Below are positions 26,401 through 34,053 of a stretch of 64,000 bases of DNA, piece after piece. Source of the DNA: M3007 sp041741155 (lineage in GTDB: Bacteria > Bacteroidota > Bacteroidia > Chitinophagales > Saprospiraceae). The notes below the pieces were generated by a model that saw nothing but the letters and a program-made list of their open reading frames with translations, had not been told where the DNA came from and did no database searches. Position numbers and translations under genes: made by a program. The stretch covers positions 1 through 64,000 of the forward strand of contig JBGSKO010000018.1 of assembly GCA_041741155.1 (NCBI GenBank). Direction: 5' to 3'. How positions within the stretch are numbered: the first letter of the stretch is position 1; each line of letters begins with the position of its first letter.

Positions 26401-29201
26401 ACTGGAGCTTTGGCGACGGCAACTCCAGCTCCGAAAACAATCCGGTGCACACGTACGGACAAGACGGGGTGTACACCGTAACGCTGACGGCCACCGGCAC
26501 TTGCGGCACCAGCACGTCCACCCAAACGGTCACCATCGTCACCGTGCCGTCGGCAGGTTTCACAGCCAGCCCAACGAGCGGCTGCGGCCCGCTGACCGTG
26601 CAGTTCACCAACGCATCCTCGGCAAATGCCGTCAGCTTCCTCTGGGCATTCCCGGGCGGAACACCCGACACCTCCACTGCGGAAAACCCGGTTGTAACCT
26701 ACAACACGCCCGGCACCTACTCTGTCACGCTTACGGTGAGCAACGCCGCCGGCAGTAATTCCGCTACACAAACCAACTTCATTACGGTAAATGCCGATCC
26801 GAGCGCAGGCTTTACGAGTAGCGTGAACGGCGCCACAGCTTCGTTTACAAACAACTCGGCAAATGCCAATTCCTACGCGTGGGACTTTGGCGACGGCAAT
26901 TCCAGCACGGAGAACAACCCCGTGCATACCTATTCCGCCGACGGCACCTACACGGTGACGCTGACGGCCACAAACCCCTGCGGAACCAGTACGTTTACCC
27001 AAACCGTCACTATTGCCACACCACCGACGGCAGGATTCTCCGCTACGCCGACTGCCGACTGCGGCCCGCTGACGGTGCAGTTCACCAGTGTTTCCTCGGC
27101 CAACAGCACCGACTTTTTCTGGGAATTCCCTGGCGGAACACCAACGACCTCCACCGCGCAAAATCCCGTGGTGGTGTACAACACCCCCGGCACCTACTCC
27201 GTCACGCTGACCGTGAGCAATGCGCAGGGCAGCAATTCAGCCACGCAAACGAACTACATCACAGTATTTGAAGACGCAGCTGCAAGCTTTACCAGCACGA
27301 CTAACGGCGCTTCGGTACAGTTTACGAATACGTCCTCCAATGCCACCACGTACCTGTGGGATTTCGGCGACGGCAACTCCAGTACAACGGAAAACCCGAC
27401 GCACACCTACACTACCGACGGCACCTACACGGTTACGCTTACGGCCTCCAATTCCTGCGGCGCCAGCACGACTACTCAAACCGTCACGATTACCACGCCG
27501 CCCACGGCAGGTTTCACCGCCGGTCCAACCAGTGGTTGTGCCTCGCTGACGGTGCAGTTTACCAGCACCGCTTCCGCAAACGCTACGGACTTCTTCTGGG
27601 AATTCCCCGGCGGGACGCCGGCTACCTCCACTGCGGAAAACCCCGTCGTGGTGTACAACGCGCCTGGAACATACTCGGTGACATTCACCGCCGGCAATGC
27701 CGCCGGCAACAACTCGGCTACTCAAACCAATTATATCACCGTTTTGACCGTACCCACCGCCAGCTTCAACGGCAGTGTATCGGGTAATACGGCCACCTTT
27801 ACGAACAACACCAACGACGCTACCGGGTACTCTTGGGACTTCGGCGACGGCGGCTCCAGCACACAGGAGAACCCGTCACACGTCTACAACGCCAGCGGAA
27901 CGTACACCGTAACACTCACGGCGACCAATGCCTGCGGCAGTTCTACCGCTATGCAAATGGTGACGATTTTGTTGCCCCCGCAAGCGGCCTTCACGGCCAG
28001 CACGACCGAGGGTTGCGCCCCGCTCGAAGTGACCTTTACCAACCAGTCCAGTGCTGATGCTACGGACTATGACTGGACGTTCGAAGGCGGAACACCCGCG
28101 ACGAGCAACGCCGCCAATCCCGTGGTTACATTCGACCAGCCGGGTGTGTACACCGTGACGCTGACTGCCGGAAATGCCGCAGGCAGCAACACCACCACAT
28201 CCACAATAACCGTTTTAGGCCCGCCCACAGCAGGATTTACAGTACAAAATGCCGGACTCGGCGTGGTATTGTCGAACACCTCGCAAAACGCGACGACCTA
28301 TTCCTGGAACTTTGGCGACGGCAATACCAGCAACGAGGCAAACCCGACGCACACGTATGCACTGCCCGGCAACTATACCATCATCCTGCGGGCCGAAAAC
28401 GCTTGTGGCGCAACCGAATTCTCTTCGAATATCGAAATCCAGGGAGCAGCTCCCATTGCAGGCTTTAAGCCGAATGCGACGTTGGGTTGCGTGCCCTTCA
28501 CTGTACAGTTCACCGATCAGTCTGCCGGAAACCCGACTGCGTGGAGCTGGACATTCCCCGGCGGTAACCCACTGACGTCCAGCGCACAAAACCCGTCTGT
28601 AACCTATTCCGTGCCTGGTATTTACCCGGTAACGCTGGAGGCGACTAACGCGTATGGCAGCAATAGCATCACCCAGCAAAACCTGATCGAGGTACTGGCC
28701 CTGCCCACAGCTGCATTCACCTTCAATGCCACGAACCTGGTCGTTACGTTCAACAACCAGTCGCAGAACGGCGATACGTACACCTGGAACTTCGGCGACG
28801 GCAATTCCAGCAACCAGGAAAACCCGACACACATCTATGCCAATCCAGGCACGTACACCGTAGGTCTGACCGTACTGAACAACTGTGGCGCCACGACGCT
28901 CCAGCAGATGGTTGTCCTGATCAGCAGTGCCGGCGAAGTGACCTGGCTCGATATGTTCCGCCTATATCCCAACCCCAGCACCGGTTTGTTCACGGTAGAA
29001 ATGAACGGCCATGCTGCACAGGAGCTGGAATTTACCTTATTTGATGCCCTTGGTCAGTTGGTTAACCGCCAAACCGTGGCATTCGGTACCGGCACGCTGA
29101 AGCAGAACTTTGACTACAGCAACCAGCCGGCAGGACTCTACTCCTTGCAAATTCACAACGGCACGAGCGCCTTGCAAGTGAAAGTGGTCATCCAGCGGTA
29201 A
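23427..29201 (+). CDS. secreted metzincin-type (M12B/reprolysin-like) protease with 18 PKD domains and T9SS type A sorting domain
   Basis: A protein of about 1924 aa. The signal peptide is MLNSLRLYLRLVVFLVPAIL with a cut near ANAQ; the ATG at 23427 is preferred to 23391 because it directly opens this signal. A propeptide-like region is followed by the zinc motif HEIGHNMSAGHD (residues 345-356) and a Met-turn region NYIMCPFV. The position usually held by Gly in HExxHxxGxxH is Ser here. From about residue 411 come 18 PKD domains in nine alternating pairs: a FPGG type with an early GCxPL cysteine, and a DFGDG type with a late ACG cysteine. The last roughly 85 residues (FRLYPNPSTGLFTVE) are the type A sorting domain. 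It probably degrades protein outside the cell. Confidence 0.92.
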   Translation: MLNSLRLYLRLVVFLVPAILPFAANAQNFIGEPQQIEVSDAVKKVLTDWKVYRLDALAMKQFANSSAESSSMQLHLGNHHWNLQLQPSNILSPNYFVQVATEKGIQTYQRKENIAFKGYETNNGGKVRMTLDKDFITGFVEVGTERYYIEPLWHHQPDVARDLFLFYPISAVIRDQDATCIELAGEEDLDHLLDAAKQKGDSPEFAGCYEIEIAIASDKSMFNKYGSVSGVEAHNIGVLNDVQGDYTGAFNHDIQFVIVTQFVVTGNDPWTNSNDAGTLLGSFRNWGQAGNFGVPFDNGELWTNRDFDGGTVGIAYVPGMCNSNKYHCLQDFTGNSELLRCMTSHEIGHNMSAGHDPQGGGSCPPNYIMCPFVSNSNQWSSNSINVISGYITARINSGCFQPCGANQPLVADFDWAPNPACRATPVQFTDMSVGNITGRNWVFPGGTPPTSTAQNPTVTWANAGTYNVVLTITGVGGTASITQPVVINPTPTANFSYTYSGLTYTFTNSSLNATSYLWDFGDGSFSTDQNPVYTYQQSGNYTIVLTAENDCGTSVKTVLINTIPTAEFSADPTIGCAPLAVQFTNESSANASTFLWQFPGASPVSSNQANPIAVYQTSGTYTVTLTVVNGSGSNTIIKTNYITVQNIPSSNFSFSVDSLTVMFTNNSIGATSFSWDFGDGNTSNQTNPTHTYAASGTYTVTLTATNACGNTTTTKTVTVIALPVAGFTADITSGCAPLTVQFTSQSLGNPTAYAWEFPGGTPSASTDQNPTVTYNTPGSYAVTHIVTNALGNDTLTISNFIVITPPPTAGFSSTTNGFTASFTNNSSNATTYSWNFGDGNSSTQQNPTHTYGQDGTYTVTLTATGPCGTNTASQTVTIITPPLAAFTASPTSGCGPLTVQFTNASSPNATNFDWSFPGGTPGSSTQQNPTVVYSTPGTYSVTLVASNSAGGNTVTQTNYITVNPGPTAGFSSTTNGLTATFTNNSANANTYNWSFGDGNSSSENNPVHTYGQDGVYTVTLTATGTCGTSTSTQTVTIVTVPSAGFTASPTSGCGPLTVQFTNASSANAVSFLWAFPGGTPDTSTAENPVVTYNTPGTYSVTLTVSNAAGSNSATQTNFITVNADPSAGFTSSVNGATASFTNNSANANSYAWDFGDGNSSTENNPVHTYSADGTYTVTLTATNPCGTSTFTQTVTIATPPTAGFSATPTADCGPLTVQFTSVSSANSTDFFWEFPGGTPTTSTAQNPVVVYNTPGTYSVTLTVSNAQGSNSATQTNYITVFEDAAASFTSTTNGASVQFTNTSSNATTYLWDFGDGNSSTTENPTHTYTTDGTYTVTLTASNSCGASTTTQTVTITTPPTAGFTAGPTSGCASLTVQFTSTASANATDFFWEFPGGTPATSTAENPVVVYNAPGTYSVTFTAGNAAGNNSATQTNYITVLTVPTASFNGSVSGNTATFTNNTNDATGYSWDFGDGGSSTQENPSHVYNASGTYTVTLTATNACGSSTAMQMVTILLPPQAAFTASTTEGCAPLEVTFTNQSSADATDYDWTFEGGTPATSNAANPVVTFDQPGVYTVTLTAGNAAGSNTTTSTITVLGPPTAGFTVQNAGLGVVLSNTSQNATTYSWNFGDGNTSNEANPTHTYALPGNYTIILRAENACGATEFSSNIEIQGAAPIAGFKPNATLGCVPFTVQFTDQSAGNPTAWSWTFPGGNPLTSSAQNPSVTYSVPGIYPVTLEATNAYGSNSITQQNLIEVLALPTAAFTFNATNLVVTFNNQSQNGDTYTWNFGDGNSSNQENPTHIYANPGTYTVGLTVLNNCGATTLQQMVVLISSAGEVTWLDMFRLYPNPSTGLFTVEMNGHAAQELEFTLFDALGQLVNRQTVAFGTGTLKQNFDYSNQPAGLYSLQIHNGTSALQVKVVIQR
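24657..28925 (+). repeat. nine alternating pairs of PKD domain subtypes
   Basis: Eighteen PKD domains alternate strictly. Subtype B (WxFPGG, Cys near the start) is followed by subtype A (WDFGDGNSS, Cys near the end), with a pair length of about 155 aa. The strict alternation means that duplication acted on the two-domain unit. Confidence 0.88.
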
Positions 29202-29254
29202 CCACTTCCTTTGTTCGGGCAGCCGAGTCTGTGTATATTTTTTAAAAACACCTT

Positions 29255-29293
29255 GCCCCCGCCACCGGTATTCGGTGGCGGGGGCGTTTTTTT
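29255..29293 (+). terminator. terminator of the protease gene
   Basis: A perfect 13-bp GC-rich stem (29255-29267 with 29273-29285) with loop GTATT is followed by G and seven T residues. Confidence 0.9.
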
Positions 29294-29338
29294 GTGGGAC
29301 AAAACCACGCCCGATTTTTCAAATTGACACCACCTCTC

Positions 29339-30430
29339 ATGACCATCACAATACTTGTCGGCACGCGCCCCAACTTGATCAAGGCAGCCCCGTTGTGGCA
29401 CGCCTTGCAGCGCTGTCCGGGGGTACAGGTGAATCTGATTCATACCGGACAGCACCGGGACGCAGCCATGAGCGCCGTTTTTTTTCAAGACCTGGGGCTA
29501 CCTGAACCGTCGGTAATGCTGACCGGAGATACCTCTTCGCCGGTACGCGAAACCGCTCAAATTGCGCTGGAACTGGAGCCTGTCCTGCAAGCCGGACGAC
29601 CGGACTGGGTCGTGGTAATCGGCGATGTCACATCCACCCTCGCAGGAGCATTGGCAGCCAAACAATTGGGATTGCGGGTTGCACACGTGGAGGCGGGTTT
29701 GCGCAGCGGCGACCGGCGCATGCCGGAAGAACTGAACCGCATCGCTGTGGATCATTTGTCCGACCTCCTGTTTGCGAGCGAAGAAGCCGGGGTCGAAAAT
29801 TTGCGCCGCGAGGGGATCCCTCCCGAACGCATACATTTTGTCGGAAATGTGCTGATTGACGCGCTGCGTGCGATTTTGCCGAAGGCGGAGAAGGTGGATT
29901 GGCAGCAGCGGTTTTTCACTGCCGTAAAAAACAACTACGCGCTCTGCACCTTTCACCGCATCGCCAATGTAGATGAACCAGCGGAGCTGCTGCGCGTACT
30001 CGATTTGATCCGGCGGACAAGCCGCCACCTGCCGGTACTGTTTCCGGCGCACCCGCGTACGCTCCAGAAAATCAGGCAACACCAGCTCGACCACTACCTC
30101 TCGGAGTGCCCGGAAGTGTATGTTTTGCCGCCGGTTTGTTACTCCGAAATGGTTTATTTGATGCAAAATGCCCGGCTCGTGCTGACCGACTCCGGTGGCG
30201 TGCAGGAAGAAACGACCTGGCTCGGAGTGCCCTGTATTACCTTTCGGGAAACCACCGAACGGCCGTCCACGGTGCAATATGGCACCAATACAATTATTTC
30301 CAACCTGAGCCTGGAAACAGCGGAGCGCCAAATTGAACTACTTTTGGCCGGAAATTTAAAACGCGGCACCGTGCCGCCGCTGTGGGATGGACACGCGGCG
30401 GAGCGTATCGCAACCATACTCTGCTCTTGA
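29339..30430 (+). CDS. wecB: UDP-N-acetylglucosamine 2-epimerase, non-hydrolysing
   Basis: A 363-aa cytoplasmic enzyme that interconverts UDP-GlcNAc and UDP-ManNAc for surface polysaccharide synthesis. Family motifs appear in order: GTRPNLIKAAPL, HTGQHRD, GDVTSTLAGALAAKQLG, HVEAGLRSGDRRMPEELNR, HFVGNVLID, and the UDP-binding end TDSGGVQEETTWLGVP with RETTERPSTV. The start at 29339 fits the family's conserved beginning (TITILVGTRPN). The frame open from 29294 would begin just after the terminator and is not needed. gmd follows 31 bases later. No UDP-ManNAc dehydrogenase is present in the window. Confidence 0.95.
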   Translation: MTITILVGTRPNLIKAAPLWHALQRCPGVQVNLIHTGQHRDAAMSAVFFQDLGLPEPSVMLTGDTSSPVRETAQIALELEPVLQAGRPDWVVVIGDVTSTLAGALAAKQLGLRVAHVEAGLRSGDRRMPEELNRIAVDHLSDLLFASEEAGVENLRREGIPPERIHFVGNVLIDALRAILPKAEKVDWQQRFFTAVKNNYALCTFHRIANVDEPAELLRVLDLIRRTSRHLPVLFPAHPRTLQKIRQHQLDHYLSECPEVYVLPPVCYSEMVYLMQNARLVLTDSGGVQEETTWLGVPCITFRETTERPSTVQYGTNTIISNLSLETAERQIELLLAGNLKRGTVPPLWDGHAAERIATILCS

Positions 30431-30437
30431 ACCTGCA

Positions 30438-30456
30438 TCTCATCGCACATCACTAC
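30438..30456. repeat. weak heptamer-like repeat upstream of gmd
   Basis: The stretch CTCATCGCACATCACT, a few bases before the gmd ATG, matches the array at 51278-51305 (CTCATCGCGCATCACT) at all but one base. Confidence 0.4.
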
Positions 30457-30461
30457 AAAGG

Positions 30462-31577
30462 ATGAAAACAGCACTCATAACCGGTATCACCGGACAAGAC
30501 GGCGCCTACCTCGCCGAGTTTTTGTTGAAAAAAGGCTACATCGTGCATGGCATCAAACGCCGGAGCTCGATGTTCAACACCGACCGGATAGACCACCTGT
30601 ACCAGGATCCGCACGTGACAAACCGGAACTTTATCCTCCACTACGGCGACCTGACCGACAGCACGAACCTGATCCGTATCGTACAGGAAGTACAGCCCGA
30701 CGAAATTTACAACCTCGGCGCACAAAGCCACGTAAAAGTGAGTTTTGAAACGCCGGAGTACACCGCCAACGCCGATGCTCTTGGCGCGTTGCGGCTGCTG
30801 GAAGCCATCCGGTTGCTGGGTTTGGAGCAAAAAACGAAGTTTTACCAGGCATCTACCTCCGAATTGTACGGCATGGTGCAGGAGGTGCCGCAACGGGAAA
30901 CCACGCCGTTTTACCCGCGCTCGCCGTACGGTGTGGCCAAACTGTACGCCTACTGGATCACCGTCAACTACCGGGAGGCTTATGGCATTTTTGCTTGCAA
31001 CGGCATTCTGTTCAACCACGAGTCGCCCCTGCGCGGCGAGACCTTCGTGACCCGCAAGATTACCCGCGGAGTAGCGCGTATCGCTCTGGGTATGCAGGAC
31101 AAAATCTGGCTCGGCAACCTCGATGCCCAGCGCGACTGGGGCCATGCCCGCGACTTTGTGGAGGCCATGTGGCTGATGCTCCAGCAACCCGTAGCCGAGG
31201 ATTTCGTCGTAGCCACCGGAAAAACCATCGCTGTGCGCGACTTCGTGCGCATGGCATTTGCAGAAACCGGCATCACCCTGGAGTTTCGCGGACAGGGCGA
31301 CCAGGAGGTGGGCGTCGTAACGGCGTGTTCCAATCCGGAGTTTCAACTACCCCCCGGCGCCGAGGTGGTGGCCGTGGACCCGCACTATTACCGCCCCACC
31401 GAAGTGGATCTGCTCATCGGCGATGCCACCAAGGCCCGCGAAAAACTCGGCTGGACCCCCACGCACACCCTCCAGGGGATGGTAGCCGAAATGGTGACTG
31501 CCGACCTCGATTTGTTCCGCCGCGACAAACTCCTGCACGAGTCGGGCTTTGCCATCAAAATCAGTGATGAGCGATGA
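30462..31577 (+). CDS. gmd: GDP-mannose 4,6-dehydratase
   Basis: A 371-aa short-chain dehydrogenase/reductase that converts GDP-D-mannose to GDP-4-keto-6-deoxy-D-mannose, the first step to GDP-L-fucose. It has the NADP-binding motif TGITGQDGAYLAEFLL, KRRSSMFNTDRIDH, HYGDLTDS, the catalytic stretch ASTSELYG and SPYGVAKLYAYW (Tyr-x-x-x-Lys), FNHESPLRGETFVTRK and NLDAQRDWGHARDFVEAMW. The start at 30462 matches the family. The last four residues (SDER) and the stop are encoded by a heptamer repeat array that runs into the next gene. The partner enzyme fcl is two genes downstream. Confidence 0.97.
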   Translation: MKTALITGITGQDGAYLAEFLLKKGYIVHGIKRRSSMFNTDRIDHLYQDPHVTNRNFILHYGDLTDSTNLIRIVQEVQPDEIYNLGAQSHVKVSFETPEYTANADALGALRLLEAIRLLGLEQKTKFYQASTSELYGMVQEVPQRETTPFYPRSPYGVAKLYAYWITVNYREAYGIFACNGILFNHESPLRGETFVTRKITRGVARIALGMQDKIWLGNLDAQRDWGHARDFVEAMWLMLQQPVAEDFVVATGKTIAVRDFVRMAFAETGITLEFRGQGDQEVGVVTACSNPEFQLPPGAEVVAVDPHYYRPTEVDLLIGDATKAREKLGWTPTHTLQGMVAEMVTADLDLFRRDKLLHESGFAIKISDER

Positions 31578-31614
31578 GTTATGAGTTATGAACGATGAGT
31601 TATGAGCGATGAGC
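31566..31614. repeat. seven tandem RATGARY heptamers spanning the gmd stop and the next start
   Basis: Units GATGAGC, GATGAGT, TATGAGT, TATGAAC, GATGAGT, TATGAGC and GATGAGC run without gaps. The gmd stop codon (31575-31577) and the ATG of the next gene (31602) are both made of repeat sequence. Confidence 0.9.
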
Positions 31615-33011
31615 ACGTAGCAACATCCCCCTTTGCAAGCGTACTCCTGTTCTCGCTCGCAGCACTCGCTGTTTTTGCGCTATCCTACCCTACCCATTTT
31701 CTGATTGCCGACGAGGTGGCCTACTTCGAGCAGGCGCTCGCATGGGCGGGAAACGATGCCGGCGGCGATTACCCCCCGGGAACAGCACTGCTGGCGGCAG
31801 CGGGCATCGCCCTCTTTGGCCCGAAAGCCATTTTCTGGATAGGGATAGGTGCATGGCTTGTCGGGATTTGGGCCTTGGCGCTATTATTGCACCGGCTTGA
31901 AAAACCGGTTATTTGGGCGCTGTACCTGGCGCTGTTCCTCCCCGGCATAGTGCTTACCCGCACGCTGATGAGCGATCTGCCAAGTTTTGCCCTGGCAAGT
32001 ATCTTTTTGTGGCTATACATCCCCCAAAATAAACACCAATCTACCAGTCAACCTTCCAACCAGCAACCTTCCAACCCTCCAACCCTCCAACCAATCCGAC
32101 TGGCTGCGGCGGGCCTGGTTGCCGGGCTAGGCTTGTTGTTTCGGGAAACCAATGTGCTGTGGGCCATGCCTTTTTTGCTGGGCGCTGCGTTGCGCGGACA
32201 CACTTCACGGGGAATGTTGTGGCTGGGTTTTGCAGCAGGTATGGCCCTGCGACTGGCCTGGGGTTGGTTTTTCTTCGGTGACCCGCTGTTTGTACGCGAC
32301 TCCGGCATCGCGTTTTCCGTTGCTTATCTGCCCAAAAACCTGATGTTTTATGTACCGGCCCTGCTGGTGCTGGCCCCGGGCGGGTTGTATTTTTTGAAAA
32401 AAAACAGCTCACCGTACCGATGGGAAACAGCGGCAACTGTGGCGCTGTTTCTCGCAGTCTATGGCTGTTACGGATACGATGCGTTTGCCAAAAGCGGGTA
32501 CAAAGCAGTGGTGCTGCAAGGCCGGTTTTTGTTGCCATTGCTGCCGTTTCTGGCCCTTGCAGCGGCGGAAACGAAGCCCAGGGTTCCCCGGCGTTTCCAA
32601 ATTGGAATGGGTGTCGCGGCGTTTGTGCTGTTCGCGGGGGTACAAATACTGGGATACAACTACAACAGTCGGCAGCAGCGCATCACCGACGCCCTGCTCC
32701 AGCTGCCCGTTGCGACGCACTACACGTTTACCCCCGATGAAAGCCGCAAGTACCTCAATGCCCTGCACGGGCGACGGCAATTGATCCCGCTGCCAACAAC
32801 TCCAAACTCGGAACCCAACATTCAAAACTGCTACGCTCACCTCATCACCCGCTCGGAGAGTGCGGACTGGAGAAAAAAAAACGGCGCGGCGGAAACGGCG
32901 TTTGAGCGGTATTTTCGCGGCCAGGATACACAACTCGTTTGCGACCTGACGATCGAAGACGGCACGCGTCTCCGCGTTTGGCGCGTAAAAAGCACAAAAA
33001 AAGATGAATAA
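31602..33011 (+). CDS. GT-C type membrane glycosyltransferase (ArnT/GT39-like)
   Basis: A 469-aa polytopic protein with around ten membrane segments. The early acidic motif IADEVAYFEQA in the first outer loop, and GGDYPPGTALLAA after it, are typical of GT39/GT83 transferases that use lipid-linked sugars and act on the outer face of the inner membrane. Residues about 146-163 (HQSTSQPSNQQPSNPPTL) are encoded by an octamer repeat array and look like an insertion in a loop. The start codon lies inside the heptamer array at 31566-31614, and the 3' end overlaps fcl by 8 bases, so the cluster is translated as one operon. The sugar and acceptor cannot be told; the neighbours suggest surface polysaccharide or glycoprotein. 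Confidence 0.75.
   Translation: MSDEHVATSPFASVLLFSLAALAVFALSYPTHFLIADEVAYFEQALAWAGNDAGGDYPPGTALLAAAGIALFGPKAIFWIGIGAWLVGIWALALLLHRLEKPVIWALYLALFLPGIVLTRTLMSDLPSFALASIFLWLYIPQNKHQSTSQPSNQQPSNPPTLQPIRLAAAGLVAGLGLLFRETNVLWAMPFLLGAALRGHTSRGMLWLGFAAGMALRLAWGWFFFGDPLFVRDSGIAFSVAYLPKNLMFYVPALLVLAPGGLYFLKKNSSPYRWETAATVALFLAVYGCYGYDAFAKSGYKAVVLQGRFLLPLLPFLALAAAETKPRVPRRFQIGMGVAAFVLFAGVQILGYNYNSRQQRITDALLQLPVATHYTFTPDESRKYLNALHGRRQLIPLPTTPNSEPNIQNCYAHLITRSESADWRKKNGAAETAFERYFRGQDTQLVCDLTIEDGTRLRVWRVKSTKKDE
32050..32092. repeat. in-frame octamer/heptamer repeat inside the GT-C gene
   Basis: Units are AACCTTCC, AACCAGC, AACCTTCC, AACCCTCC, AACCCTCC and AACC. The same modules occur in the intergenic array at 33990-34048. 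The unit length is not a multiple of three. Confidence 0.85.
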
Positions 33012-33933
33012 CAACGACAAAGTCTATGTAGCCGGCCACGCCGGAATGGTAGGCTCGGCGATCCTGCGCAAGTTGCAGGCCGAAGGATTTGAAAACTTCG
33101 CCCTGCGCCGATCCAGCGAACTCGACTTGCGCAACCAGGCTGCCGTAGACGCATTTTTTCAGCAGGAAAAACCGGAGTACGTGTTCCTCGCCGCAGCCAA
33201 GGTGGGCGGTATTTTGGCCAACGACACCTACCGGGCAGAGTTTCTGTACGACAACCTGATGATCGAAGCCAACGTCATCCACGCAGCCTGGCAGCATGGC
33301 GTTCGCAAACTGTTGTTTCTCGGCTCCTCGTGCATTTATCCCAAACTGGCCCCCCAACCCCTGCGGGAAGAGTACCTGCTGACGGGCCCGCTGGAGCCGA
33401 CCAACGAGCCGTATGCTATTGCTAAAATTGCCGGCATCAAACTGTGCGATGCCTACCGGGCGCAGTACGGTTGTTCCTTTATTTCGGCTATGCCTACCAA
33501 CCTGTACGGGCCAAACGACAACTACCACCCCGAAAACAGCCACGTTCTGCCGGCGCTGCTCCGCAAATTCCACGAGGCCAGGCGCGACGGTTTGCCGTTC
33601 GTAACCCTTTGGGGGACCGGCACGCCACGCCGGGAGTTTTTGCATGTGGACGACCTCGCAGACGCCTGCTATTTTCTCATGCAACACTACGACGAGCCGG
33701 GTCTCGTGAATGTCGGCGTGGGTACCGACATTTCCATCCTCGAACTGGCCCAACTGGTACAGCGCATCGTGGGCTATACCGGCGAAATCCGCCACGACCG
33801 GAGCAAGCCCGACGGTACCCCGCGCAAACTGATGGACGTGGAAAAACTGACCGCATTGGGCTGGCAGGCAACGATTGGACTGGAGGAAGGCATACGGGCA
33901 GTTTATCAGGAATATCAGGAAAAACACCCGTAA
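33004..33933 (+). CDS. fcl: GDP-L-fucose synthase
   Basis: A 309-aa NADPH-dependent epimerase/reductase that finishes GDP-L-fucose synthesis from the gmd product. Motifs are the nucleotide-binding GHAGMVGSAI, AAAKVGGILAN, the catalytic SSCIYPKLAPQP and EPYAIAKIAGIKLC (Tyr-x-x-x-Lys), PTNLYGPNDNYHPENSHV and the C-terminal RKLMDVEKLTALGW. The length is standard. It overlaps the preceding transferase gene by 8 bases. With manC directly downstream, the cluster covers the route from mannose-1-phosphate to GDP-fucose. Confidence 0.97.
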   Translation: MNNNDKVYVAGHAGMVGSAILRKLQAEGFENFALRRSSELDLRNQAAVDAFFQQEKPEYVFLAAAKVGGILANDTYRAEFLYDNLMIEANVIHAAWQHGVRKLLFLGSSCIYPKLAPQPLREEYLLTGPLEPTNEPYAIAKIAGIKLCDAYRAQYGCSFISAMPTNLYGPNDNYHPENSHVLPALLRKFHEARRDGLPFVTLWGTGTPRREFLHVDDLADACYFLMQHYDEPGLVNVGVGTDISILELAQLVQRIVGYTGEIRHDRSKPDGTPRKLMDVEKLTALGWQATIGLEEGIRAVYQEYQEKHP

Positions 33934-33989
33934 ACCCCTACCCGATTATTAAAAGAAACCCTGTACGTTTGAGGCCCGATTCAACCCGA

Positions 33990-34048
33990 AACCCTCCAAC
34001 CAGCAACCTTCTAACCCTCCAACCAGCAACCTTCTAACCTTCCAACCC
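33990..34048. repeat. octamer/heptamer tandem repeat upstream of manC
   Basis: A 23-bp composite unit (AACCCTCC + AACCAGC + AACCTTCT) occurs twice exactly, followed by AACCTTCC and AACCC. It ends 5 bases before the manC ATG, so it forms the whole leader region. Confidence 0.88.
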
Positions 34049-34053
34049 AAAAT

